A stretch of DNA of 31,021 nucleotides from the IMG/VR virus record IMGVR_UViG_3300025141_000482, positions 1-31,021 of that record; one strand, 5' to 3'. The translations under genes and the position numbers were made by a program. How positions within the stretch are numbered: the first letter of the stretch is position 1; each line of letters starts with the position of its first letter. Under the pieces are notes generated by a model. That model was not told the DNA's origin and searched no databases. It saw only the letters and a program-made list of their open reading frames with translations. The stretch is from a virus. This document shows positions 7,423-16,128 of the stretch, piece by piece.

Positions 7423-10400
7423 TTTCTCACCAGCGGATCTGCAGGAACTACATTAATGGCGTACGAATTGACTGAAACTGTGCCCGGTGTCACATCTGAT
7501 TTAGTCAGACCGATGCTCAGTTGATTGTCTGTACTTATCTTTTTTCCGAGCTTCACCACCTCCTCTGCCTTCCCTGACATTGAGCGAAATTTGAACGCTT
7601 CAAACAAAAATCCCATCGTCTTGTCAAAATACGCCGGAGAGAAAACACGCTCCTCAATCAGTCCGTCGTGAAAGTAAATAGAATCAAAGATGTCATAAAA
7701 TAGCTCAGCAGTCGCGACGCTTATCTTTTGAGACTCAAAAGTTTGTCCATTGGCAATTTTTTTCACCTTGGACGAGGTGGTTTTCAACATCTCCAGCTCA
7801 GACAACCTGGTCGTGGTGGTCCCGCTCTTTGTTACCACAAATGACTGGTCAAAGGTCGACTCATCAATCTTGGCTGCAGAGCATATTTTTCTCGCTAGTG
7901 TTGCCGATCCAGCAGATCTCTTTGTGTAATCAATTTTAACCAAATTTTCCTCGAGTAGATCAGTACTTGACAGAACCGAAAAAGCTTTTCTCACTAAGTA
8001 GGAGAATACCTCATTGCTTAACGACTGCTGTGCCATTTCTCGAGAATCATCAGAATACTGTTTGATGAATTTTTCTCCGGTGACACCTGTCGTCAAGGTG
8101 GCTCTTTTGACAACGTCCGCGAAAGTCTGGGGTGGATTATCTTCAAATCCCTCAAAACTGCTGCTATCAATCAGATTGAGCACAAAAAAGTTTTTCGTGA
8201 CCTGGTCGTATTTTATGTCATCAAATACCCCGTCTCGCCCCACCTGCACAGCAGTAATTTGCTCAAAAATATTGGACGCATGCCCAGATGCAAGACGAAA
8301 TGCCGGCAAAAGTGTGTCGGAAATGTAATCACCAGGCAACCCAACCGTGCAAAAAATTAGATTGTCAGAGGCGGTCGACCCCATCTGCTTAAATGCCGGG
8401 ATCATACAGACAACTTCTCCTTCGGTCAATTTGGGAACTCTCTTACTCCGCTTAGACAGGGAGCTGTGATACCGATTGAGGCGTCTCTGGCTGATACTCA
8501 ATGAATAGTCACTTATCGACGTCAAATAGTCCTCACCAATTGGTTTGTTGGAGAAGTCTATTAGCGACTGCGCGAGATCTGTAGCTTTCTTTTCACCCCT
8601 CAGCATGGCAGCAAGATCGGATATGTTTCGAGTCTGCTGCTGAGTATGCTCAATGATCGCAGAGACAGATGTCAATGCTGCCATGGCAATATCTCTCTCG
8701 CGCGCGAGATCAAAAAAGAAATCCTGCATAGTCAAAAAGGAAAGTTCAGACCCATAGGAGCTAGCCGTTACAATAATATCCTCGGGGCTGCTGTCCAAAT
8801 CAGGAATTAAATTTTTGTCACCCACCCTGGTCGATAATGCACCAAAATTGTTTGCCTTCGATCCCTGAATTAGAAGCTTGAGAGCACGCGCGGCAAATCC
8901 CGCTTGACTGTCTGTTCCCACAAATGTCTTGATAGAAAATTTATTATGTGAAAATGGTGTCTTGAGCTTCATCTTCGGTGTAGAAAAGGAAAATCCCCAC
9001 TTGCTCTTTTTGGGCTTCTTCTTCGTGTCCTGTGTTTGCGCATTCACAAACATTGACACCAAATCAAGCATAGCCTCAAATAGCATTGAAAGCGACAGCG
9101 TGCCGTCGATCTGAGAGTTTCGTGTGAACCTTCCGGGAGTCAAAAATGTCGCGACGTCGTTCTCTGATTTTGAGAGACGCTTGGCCTCGTCGTGCATGTC
9201 AAGATAAATCCGGACAATTCTATTAAGAAGCGAGGACTCAGAGTCGTAAATGTCTTCAAAAAAATTCTCGGTCCATCGCGTCAGGTGCAGCGGATTTCCA
9301 GGAACACCCGACTCTGTGGGATAGGTTCTGAAAGCATCTAGTTTGTTATTTGCCGAATCATCCTCAAAATCAATTATTTTCTTCTTAATAAAATCACCGT
9401 CATCTGACGAGAATCTAATCGCATCCCGACTAAATTCGATATTTTCAGGGTTGTTCTCATCTGACTGATTTGAAGTCGCTGTAATCACGGAGGTTACAGG
9501 ATCTTCTTTGCCGGTTTTTATTGTGACAGTTGTCGATGTGGTTTTCTGCGAAGATTTATTCGCGGCAGCATCTGTTTTGTCAGAGTCAAAACCCTTTCCA
9601 GATAATTGGAGCAGCGCCTTTCGCGCCATCATTGACAACAAGAACCGCTTGACTACGTTGGCCCTTGAGCCGGGCGATGTGTCGTTCTTGCTCCCCTCTG
9701 CCAAAATTTTGAAGAGAGAGGTTTCCATTATATCGAGTTCTTTTCCTGCATCCTTGCTCACACCAAACTGGTCGAGAGAAGTTGACAATTCCTCCAGCAT
9801 TCTTGTGTAAAGACCGCGTGGTGTCAAAAGCACTGGTGTCTTATCCCTTAGATGAAGCTTCTTGTAGAAATTTAAACCTTGTTTGAACACATCATCGGCG
9901 CTGTCGATAGCCCCATCAAAAAGATTGACCTTGTTGTTGGTGGGATCTCTCGCCACAGACTTCATAAAAGTATCAAAAGAATTTAAAACACCCCCCCTTT
10001 CAACCACAAAATTGCCATCGAGCAAACACAGCCTTTTTGATCCTGTTTCAACAGCATCACCCTTATTTGAGACGAGCAAATAATCGATAAGACTGCCGCG
10101 GTGGTGTTGACCTGCTGTTGAACTTTCCACTGCACGCACACCCAAATAAGAGTCTACATACCCCCATTTATCACCTGTTCCCAGCGGGATGTCAGATCCA
10201 AAACGATTTCCAAGTGGTGTTCCGGAAAGACGCCCTAAACCCGCAGAAATCGCGTACTCGTTTGCCAACATTGTTACCAATGCCAGGGACCTTCTGTGTG
10301 CAGGAGCATGTAATTTCTTGTAAAAGTCTCTATTTACATAGGGCGCTTCATTATCAAACCCATACACGTAGTTCTGGCCGGCGTGGTTCTTCATTGAGAG

Positions 10401-11267
10401 AGTTTTCAACGTAGCTGGCTGTTGATTAACGCCCTTAGAATTCCTAAGACTGTCAGCAACTGTCCACCAACCGACCGGCACTGATACCAGGTCCATACCC
10501 AAAATTTCGGGCGTGTATCCGCGGAAGAGCGTCTGCGCGGCAAATTGCAAGGCTTGTGTTGTAAGCGCAGTGCGAGATTTTTGTTTAAGATTTTTGATGC
10601 TTGATTGCACACAGTGCCCCTCTATCAATGAGTAGGGGTCGGTTGCCATCGGCTGGTTAGCCAACAGAGGTTCAGGTTTGCCCAGATCATCAGCCGCCTG
10701 TCTCGCTATTGACGATATGCTCTCCCGCGCAGTGTCGGGTGAAAGAACTCTGTTTGTGTCCTTCAAAAAACGAAAAATTATATTCAACTGCTCGATTGTA
10801 TTCTGCGCATCCTGTGTCTGTTGCCTCAAACTAGCTTCTAACTGATCAAAAGCCTTCTCGTCCTCCCTGAGTATCACATCAAAAATTCTTGCCGCAAACT
10901 CTTGCGAGACTCTATCCTCCAGATACGCCTGGGTCACCGCGGCAGAAACTGGAGAATAGGGTTCCCCCAAAAAGTCAAGCGCCTTGAGTCCAAAGATGAC
11001 CAAGGGCTCCGACCGCTCCTTGTCAATTTTCGCCTCCTCGTTCGTTTTGGGCTGAGAGTTGGGCGTCTTAGATTCGCTCGACAAAACCAGAAACTGATCA
11101 TTCAGATCAACCGTTGCATCTCTGATAATGAGTGACACATTTTTGGGAGAGGCTTTTGCTACGACAGGAACAGACGCAACATTATCAACCAACCCTGTGG
11201 TCGTCTTGTTTACATTTGCCGCAATACTAGATTGTGATGAAATTTTGATATTAAAAAATCCAAACAT
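7419..11267 (-). CDS. Giant virion-associated protein of unknown function (1282 residues)
   Basis: I recognise no family. Features that can be seen: a low-complexity N-terminal 90 residues; a helical, coiled-coil-like stretch at about 100-175 ('REDEKAFDQLEASLRQQTQ'); a globular part with many aromatic residues at about 250-480; a polar linker near 570-640; a strongly basic segment near 745-780 ('KKKPKKSKWGF'); and a helical C-terminal half. There is no signal peptide, no membrane helix and no obvious hydrolase or peptidase motif. The start ATG follows GAAGGGAA. It lies between two Fn3-containing genes and overlaps the next gene by ATGA. It is too long to be a simple subunit; an extended tail or baseplate scaffold, or a protein delivered at infection, are possible. 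Assignment as a virion protein rests on context only. Confidence 0.5.
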   Translation of the reverse strand: MFGFFNIKISSQSSIAANVNKTTTGLVDNVASVPVVAKASPKNVSLIIRDATVDLNDQFLVLSSESKTPNSQPKTNEEAKIDKERSEPLVIFGLKALDFLGEPYSPVSAAVTQAYLEDRVSQEFAARIFDVILREDEKAFDQLEASLRQQTQDAQNTIEQLNIIFRFLKDTNRVLSPDTARESISSIARQAADDLGKPEPLLANQPMATDPYSLIEGHCVQSSIKNLKQKSRTALTTQALQFAAQTLFRGYTPEILGMDLVSVPVGWWTVADSLRNSKGVNQQPATLKTLSMKNHAGQNYVYGFDNEAPYVNRDFYKKLHAPAHRRSLALVTMLANEYAISAGLGRLSGTPLGNRFGSDIPLGTGDKWGYVDSYLGVRAVESSTAGQHHRGSLIDYLLVSNKGDAVETGSKRLCLLDGNFVVERGGVLNSFDTFMKSVARDPTNNKVNLFDGAIDSADDVFKQGLNFYKKLHLRDKTPVLLTPRGLYTRMLEELSTSLDQFGVSKDAGKELDIMETSLFKILAEGSKNDTSPGSRANVVKRFLLSMMARKALLQLSGKGFDSDKTDAAANKSSQKTTSTTVTIKTGKEDPVTSVITATSNQSDENNPENIEFSRDAIRFSSDDGDFIKKKIIDFEDDSANNKLDAFRTYPTESGVPGNPLHLTRWTENFFEDIYDSESSLLNRIVRIYLDMHDEAKRLSKSENDVATFLTPGRFTRNSQIDGTLSLSMLFEAMLDLVSMFVNAQTQDTKKKPKKSKWGFSFSTPKMKLKTPFSHNKFSIKTFVGTDSQAGFAARALKLLIQGSKANNFGALSTRVGDKNLIPDLDSSPEDIIVTASSYGSELSFLTMQDFFFDLARERDIAMAALTSVSAIIEHTQQQTRNISDLAAMLRGEKKATDLAQSLIDFSNKPIGEDYLTSISDYSLSISQRRLNRYHSSLSKRSKRVPKLTEGEVVCMIPAFKQMGSTASDNLIFCTVGLPGDYISDTLLPAFRLASGHASNIFEQITAVQVGRDGVFDDIKYDQVTKNFFVLNLIDSSSFEGFEDNPPQTFADVVKRATLTTGVTGEKFIKQYSDDSREMAQQSLSNEVFSYLVRKAFSVLSSTDLLEENLVKIDYTKRSAGSATLARKICSAAKIDESTFDQSFVVTKSGTTTTRLSELEMLKTTSSKVKKIANGQTFESQKISVATAELFYDIFDSIYFHDGLIEERVFSPAYFDKTMGFLFEAFKFRSMSGKAEEVVKLGKKISTDNQLSIGLTKSDVTPGTVSVNSYAINVVPADPLVRK

Positions 11268-11282
11268 GTTCCCTTCTCAGAA

Positions 11283-14200
11283 TTAGCCAAAAAGCATATC
11301 CTTTATCTCGTTCATACCTAAGTGCCCTGCACCCGTCTTGTTCGCAGAATTCGATACTTCGGCCTCAAATGTCTCCATATTCCAGTCAATAGTAAGTTGA
11401 TTTGCGGCAGAGTGCCAAGCTGACAACAACGATGCCTTGTCAATGCCGATCGCTGATGTGATTTTTCCATCAGAAACTTTCACCGTCGTTGGATCTATTT
11501 TTCCGGAATGTAACCCTTTTTTAATTAACGCACTCGGCTCTATAGAAGTCGATTCCAGCTGTGATATCTTGTTGTCTCCGCCTTTTCCGCTAAAACTTGG
11601 AAGATCGACCCTGTCCCAAGAAAAGATCTCAGCAAACTGATCTGGCATCTTCGGTTTCGCTTCGAGTAGTTGAGATGGCTGCGCCGACCACACTTTGTTG
11701 GACACACCCGGAGATGTCATAGGCGGCACAAGTGGATTCTGAAAGTTGATCGACTGTCCAATTGGTTGCACATAGTTCTTTCCTTTTCCGTAACTAAATA
11801 CCACACCCTCCAAAAGGTTCTCAGGCACCGAGTAAAGCTTCTCAGCATTTATCGATGGCGACTTCACCACCACATCGTCATCAAAACTCACGGCGCGCAC
11901 ACTGTAAGACTTCTCACCGGTTTCGCCGTAAAATCTATCATCCCTGTACCGATACAGCGCGGATCCTCTGCTGCAGGCGATAGCGCCCAAAAGTTGATCG
12001 CTACCATCGTATGTGCAGTAGATCAAAAAGTAGCTGACATTGCTCACATCTCCAGACACTCGCCAGGTCAGAGAACTGTACAGACTTTTTTCAGTAATTG
12101 TCATGTCCTCGATAATCGGCTCAGTCTTTGGAATTGCAACTCTGACAGCTAGCTCCTGGCCCACTTGTGATTCCAGCATCAGGCTCTCAATTGACCGGCC
12201 TTCGCGAACATCAAACTCAGGCGGCAAAACTCCCATTCTGCTGTATATCGCCCGAGCAAAACGTGACGCCAGGCGTTGAATCTCATCGCCGTATCGATTG
12301 ATCAAACCCACAGTCGACGCCTGCAAAAACACCTCGGGCTGCTGAAGACAAGTTTTAACAACGTACTCGTACCTACCGTTTGAAACGGGAGGCGGAAGCC
12401 CCAATTTCTGCCTTTTATCGGAATCATCGATAAATTTTCCAGCTGGAGTAATACCGAAGGACACTCTTCTTCCCGTATTGAGATTTATCCTCTCCACCAA
12501 AAACATCGTGAAAAATTTCGGTTTTAAATCGTCTTTTGACAGATTTGAAATAAATTGTGTATCTACACCGGCATCTCGAAGCGCTGTAGTCACAGTTTTG
12601 AAAAAATCTACTGTTGGCTCACTGAATATTTCAAAAGTCACAGTCGTGTTATTGTCTCCATCCTGGAGCGCTGTGGGGTCTGTTAGAGAGATCGAAAAGG
12701 GAATTTCTCCAGTGACAAATCTCCTGATAATTGTCTCGTCCTCATCTGAAATTATTTCTTCGCCCAAGCTTGCTAATCCAATCGTGCCTGTCCGATACGC
12801 GACAAAATATCGATAATGCCTTCCCAGCACAGCAGTTTCGTCCCTAAAATAAAAAGCATCCTTCTGGCCGTTAACAAAAACAGTGAGATCTCCCTCTATT
12901 GACAAAATTTCTTCCACAGACTCATCAAAACTTCCGGATTTGTGAAACTCCTGTCTAAGCAATCGAATCGTGAAGATATCGTCAGACAACGTATTAACTC
13001 TAATGTCCACCCCTGCGTTTTTATTAATCGCCCGAATAGCTACAGGAATCGACGCGGTGCGCAATGGATCACTCACATTCTTGAATGACGGAATGACAAT
13101 GCTTGAAAATTCTCCAATACTGCCGTCACCATTCACGACCGCGAATCGATAAATGGTCTTGTTTGGCAACACATTGTCCAAAAGATCCTCAAAAATAACA
13201 ATATTTGACTCCGGAGACTCAGAAAAGGACAGGTCTGTCACATCATCAACATATCTTGTTCCCACGTTTGAATTGGTGACAATTCTAAACACTCTCACAA
13301 CACGAAGAGTGGGATCAGTTCGTTTGAGCACAATCGAGACAGAAGCCATCTTAGCATCTATTAGCGAAACGTCAGGCGGCTCTGGATTCGCAAGAAGCTC
13401 GTTCAATTCTCTTCCATGATTGATTTCCACAATCGTCTTGGTGAAGATGCATCGACTTCGTGGGGCACCAATCGAGGAGATCGACGCATAAAGTTTCTCC
13501 GATCCCTGAACTTCTCCCTTGCCCAAATACAGTGTCTGTACGTACTCTCTTTTCACGGGCAGCAGTTCAGCAAAACTGACACTAGACCTGCGACTTCTGG
13601 ATTCGCTTCTTGACACCGCAGCCCGCACAAGTGGTCGATCCTGTTTTCCTCTTCTAGCGCTACGATTCGTCCTTCTAAGAGAAGCCAGACTTTTTCTTGT
13701 TCGTGGAGCTCTCGCCCCGGCCGCGCTTGTGATCGAATTATCGTGAGAGAAAAAATTATTGCTAGATCCCAAAGAAATTGCACTGAATGGTGTCACTGCA
13801 GAAAAATTGCCAGCAGCTGATACCTGTGCCGGATCCTCATTGTTCGATTTCAAATCCTTGGAGATCTGCTTGAAGGTCTTGCCCGGCAAAATATTAGAGA
13901 GGTTCGGAATTGACAAGACGCTTGGGAGAGTCATCATTGAGGTGTTGGCAACCAAAAGCTTCTTCAAGCTATTTGGTGGCGCGGTGACGTTGAAAGCATT
14001 AAAAAGATTCTGTCCTCCAATATTGAAGACCACATCTTGGGCAGTATCAAATCTTACTTCGAACGTCTCGATCGCATCATCTGATGAAAGATTGTTAGTT
14101 CGAGGATTGCGCGTAAAAATTTCAAATCTCACACCGACGACACCCAAACGAGATGCACGTCGCTGATTCACCAAAAATTTTGTCTTGTACTCAAAAACAC

Positions 14201-14345
14201 CCTCGCCTCGCTCAAAACTCTGGCCAGCATCAAAGGACTTTACCTCGGCCTCATTGACCACATCAACTAAATCAAACGGAAGAGTTCCGTCGGCAAACTC
14301 AAAAAAACTGTCAATTGCAACCCTTCTTACTGAGAACTTTGCCAT
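11283..14345 (-). CDS. Multi-module virion protein with Fn3-like repeats and Arg-rich linker (1020 residues)
   Basis: The N-terminal 120 residues form a beta-rich domain. Residues about 211-254 are a highly basic linker with 14 arginines in 44 residues ('TRKSLASLRRTNRSARRGK'). From about 320 the chain looks like several Fn3-like sandwiches: about 322-420 ('VRVFRIVTNSN', 'IYRFAVVNGDGSIGEFS'), about 425-535 ('YRYFVAYRTGTIGLAS'), possibly 550-680, and 745-830 ('SSLTWRVSGDVSNVSYFLI', 'KSYSVRAVSFDD'). The last is the clearest. The C-terminal ~190 residues are unassigned. The start ATG has AGGAAAG upstream, 9 nt after the previous gene. Likely role is an elongated tail or fibre component binding surface polymers. 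The basic linker could contact DNA, RNA or acidic glycans. Module boundaries are by eye. Confidence 0.6.
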   Translation of the reverse strand: MAKFSVRRVAIDSFFEFADGTLPFDLVDVVNEAEVKSFDAGQSFERGEGVFEYKTKFLVNQRRASRLGVVGVRFEIFTRNPRTNNLSSDDAIETFEVRFDTAQDVVFNIGGQNLFNAFNVTAPPNSLKKLLVANTSMMTLPSVLSIPNLSNILPGKTFKQISKDLKSNNEDPAQVSAAGNFSAVTPFSAISLGSSNNFFSHDNSITSAAGARAPRTRKSLASLRRTNRSARRGKQDRPLVRAAVSRSESRSRRSSVSFAELLPVKREYVQTLYLGKGEVQGSEKLYASISSIGAPRSRCIFTKTIVEINHGRELNELLANPEPPDVSLIDAKMASVSIVLKRTDPTLRVVRVFRIVTNSNVGTRYVDDVTDLSFSESPESNIVIFEDLLDNVLPNKTIYRFAVVNGDGSIGEFSSIVIPSFKNVSDPLRTASIPVAIRAINKNAGVDIRVNTLSDDIFTIRLLRQEFHKSGSFDESVEEILSIEGDLTVFVNGQKDAFYFRDETAVLGRHYRYFVAYRTGTIGLASLGEEIISDEDETIIRRFVTGEIPFSISLTDPTALQDGDNNTTVTFEIFSEPTVDFFKTVTTALRDAGVDTQFISNLSKDDLKPKFFTMFLVERINLNTGRRVSFGITPAGKFIDDSDKRQKLGLPPPVSNGRYEYVVKTCLQQPEVFLQASTVGLINRYGDEIQRLASRFARAIYSRMGVLPPEFDVREGRSIESLMLESQVGQELAVRVAIPKTEPIIEDMTITEKSLYSSLTWRVSGDVSNVSYFLIYCTYDGSDQLLGAIACSRGSALYRYRDDRFYGETGEKSYSVRAVSFDDDVVVKSPSINAEKLYSVPENLLEGVVFSYGKGKNYVQPIGQSINFQNPLVPPMTSPGVSNKVWSAQPSQLLEAKPKMPDQFAEIFSWDRVDLPSFSGKGGDNKISQLESTSIEPSALIKKGLHSGKIDPTTVKVSDGKITSAIGIDKASLLSAWHSAANQLTIDWNMETFEAEVSNSANKTGAGHLGMNEIKDMLFG

Positions 14346-14354
14346 TTTTCTTTC

Positions 14355-15344
14355 CTAGTCAATTACCACTGTGAACAGACACAAAAATGTCTCTGCACCA
14401 AAAGAATCCCGCTGTATCTTTCCGACAAATAGAACGCGTTTTCCCGGACTGTGAGGATCATCGTCCTCAAATTCACCAAAATCGACAACAGACAACTTCT
14501 CAACTCCAGAAACATCCTGCTCAAAAAATTGCACCACAATATTATTAGATCGGCTCGTCTGGGCGAACTCAAACCTCTGCATCGATTTCTGCTTCAAAGA
14601 AATCATCAACTCGTCCAGCGTTAGCGTCGTCTTCCACGGTTCTCCTGGACGCGTTTTTCCCCACTTCTCATTCAAACGCGGATAATTTCCGATCGGTTCT
14701 CCACGGTCCTCTCCGGGGCGAGGTGCGTTCTCCGGGGGGAGGTATTTAAAGTTGGCAAAATCAGAGAATCGACGGTCGCTAAAAATGCTCGGAAGATCGT
14801 CCGGATTCACATGCCCGGACTGTCCACCCCGCAAGTACTGTGTGTCGTCATCTATGGAAAAGGTTCCTGTGGTGGGCGACAGAACGACATTCTGGTACAA
14901 TGAGAAATCATCAATCGTTCCCACAATTCTCTGATCAGTAAAATTCTTTGTGATTCCCTCCAGCACGAGAGAAAGCGCAGGTCTAAGATCCGATCCGGTC
15001 AGACCTACGGGGCTCTTGATGAATCCAACCTGCATCGTTCCGGAAGCGATCGTGCCTCCGACCACCTCGAAATCGGATGTTCTAAACGGGCGCATGCTGG
15101 TTCCCGCCTCCAGTTCCGGCACGATCACATCCTGGTATCGATTGTGGGCCTCAAAAAATATTCTACTAGAAGCATCAGCAGCGAGCTTTGGCTGTGTCAA
15201 GCTTCCGGAAGTCTCATAGAAGGTGTGCAGATCGGTGAAAGTGGCGTAGCGGATTTTGAGCTCACCCACACCTGCCTGGCGCTTTCCCTCCTGGGTCACC
15301 ACGAAATCGAGCACGCGCTCTTTGTTGTTCAATATTCCAGCCAT
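14355..15344 (-). CDS. Virion structural protein, 329 residues
   Basis: The opening 'RVLDFVVTQEGKRQAGVGEL' followed by 'KIRYATFTD' parallels the N-terminus of the 232-residue protein at 4875-5573, so both appear to use one small N-terminal module, perhaps for docking on a common partner. The remainder is beta-rich with 'FSIDDDTQYLRGGQSG' and a proline-rich stretch near 200-225. No enzyme motif is visible. The ATG is preceded only 5 nt upstream by the CTAAATATCA (coding TGATATTTAG) motif; the only Shine-Dalgarno-like bases, AGGGA, partly overlap it. If the motif is a promoter, the transcript would have almost no leader. The gene follows the largest non-coding gap of the window (105 nt). Virion role is inferred from context. 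Confidence 0.58.
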   Translation of the reverse strand: MAGILNNKERVLDFVVTQEGKRQAGVGELKIRYATFTDLHTFYETSGSLTQPKLAADASSRIFFEAHNRYQDVIVPELEAGTSMRPFRTSDFEVVGGTIASGTMQVGFIKSPVGLTGSDLRPALSLVLEGITKNFTDQRIVGTIDDFSLYQNVVLSPTTGTFSIDDDTQYLRGGQSGHVNPDDLPSIFSDRRFSDFANFKYLPPENAPRPGEDRGEPIGNYPRLNEKWGKTRPGEPWKTTLTLDELMISLKQKSMQRFEFAQTSRSNNIVVQFFEQDVSGVEKLSVVDFGEFEDDDPHSPGKRVLFVGKIQRDSFGAETFLCLFTVVID

Positions 15345-15449
15345 TGTCCCTAAATATCAGCGCACGGAAGTTCAGGAGATACCCCGCTTGTAACTATTTT
15401 TTATCACTCCAAGCTGGTGTTGGGTGGTGAGATACTTCTTTGTCTCATT
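15345..15449 (-). other. Largest intergenic gap (105 nt)
   Basis: This is the longest non-coding stretch of the window. Besides the motif at 15350-15359 it holds, on the coding strand, an imperfect hairpin (CACCCAA, seven-base loop, TTGGAGTG, one bulge) around 15398-15421 followed by ATAAAAAATAG. Because the hairpin is followed by A-rich and not T-rich sequence, it is not a standard intrinsic terminator for the leftward transcript. I see no reading frame worth calling here. Confidence 0.4.
15350..15359 (-). promoter_or_regulatory. Shared intergenic motif TGATATTTAG, copy 2
   Basis: Coding-strand TGATATTTAG lies 5 nt before the ATG of the 329-residue gene. It is identical to the copies at 5616 and 28187. 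Upstream of it this copy shares the extra 8-mer CTTCCGTG with the copy at 28187, with a slightly different offset. The closeness to the start codon would give a near-leaderless mRNA if this were a promoter element, so a translational or processing role is also possible. Confidence 0.5.
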
Positions 15450-16115
15450 TTAATGTCCTCCACTCAAGTCTGCTGACTGATCCATAAAATTGATCAGGTA
15501 CCAATTTGTACCGTCGAATATCCAGGTCGTGACATCACCGTTAGCCGTTGTTATATTAGTCGTCCCACCCTTTAAATTAGTGCTGGTTACATCGTAAACA
15601 ACTGCAGCCGTTGAAATGACATTTATTATTTGCCCAGCAACTCCGCCGTCAAACATTGTCAGTGTCTGAGAGCTGGCATGTGTTTTAAATAAATTTCCTG
15701 TGGCAACTGACGGGGTTGTGTCAGAACTACCAAATGTGACAAATGTCTCTGATGGGCCACTAAATGCCGCAGCGCCTGCAACGTGTAGCATACAATTTGG
15801 CCCTGCTGTCCCAATACCTACTCTATCAGTGACTGTCGTCAACCTCACAACAGTACCGTCGTCAGTCCATCCCGCCGCGGCCTCCAGCAGGTTGCCGTTG
15901 AAGTAGATTTTTCCGTCCACGGCGTAAAGCAGGTTCGTGATCTGGCTTGGTGCGGTGTCGAGGTTGGAAAGCTTGACACCGTGATTGAACTCCTTGCTCG
16001 CGAGACCGACCTGTATTCCGTTGGGAAAGATCACATTTTGGACCTCGTTGTTGTTGCCGCTGCGCAGCACCAGCTTGTCCTCTTGTCGCAGCTGTGACTG
16101 TTTAATCTTGGGCAT
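15450..16115 (-). CDS. Short tail-fibre-like protein (221 residues)
   Basis: The N-terminal ~80 residues ('QLRQEDKLVLRSGNNNEVQN', 'LLYAVDGKIYFNGNLLEAA') look like an attachment and beta-repeat segment. Residues 97-112 carry the 'DRVGIGTAGPNCMLHVAG' pattern common in trimeric phage fibre shafts. The C-terminal part ('GGVAGQIINVIS', 'LKGGTTNITTANGDVTTWIF', 'DGTNWYLIN') resembles the small beta-structured tip domains seen on phage fibre and neck proteins. There is no intramolecular chaperone or S74 peptidase domain, so it is short for a fibre. A strong AAGGAG site precedes the ATG. The 3' two-thirds of the gene looks more AT-rich than its 5' third, which hints at a swapped distal half. Function as a receptor-contacting fibre is inferred. 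Confidence 0.65.
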   Translation of the reverse strand: MPKIKQSQLRQEDKLVLRSGNNNEVQNVIFPNGIQVGLASKEFNHGVKLSNLDTAPSQITNLLYAVDGKIYFNGNLLEAAAGWTDDGTVVRLTTVTDRVGIGTAGPNCMLHVAGAAAFSGPSETFVTFGSSDTTPSVATGNLFKTHASSQTLTMFDGGVAGQIINVISTAAVVYDVTSTNLKGGTTNITTANGDVTTWIFDGTNWYLINFMDQSADLSGGH

Positions 16116-16128
16116 CTATTTTCTCCTT

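Noticed and set aside
15398-15421. Hairpin in the largest intergenic gap considered as a terminator
   Set aside because: The stem is short with a bulge and is followed on the coding strand by A-rich sequence, not a T run.
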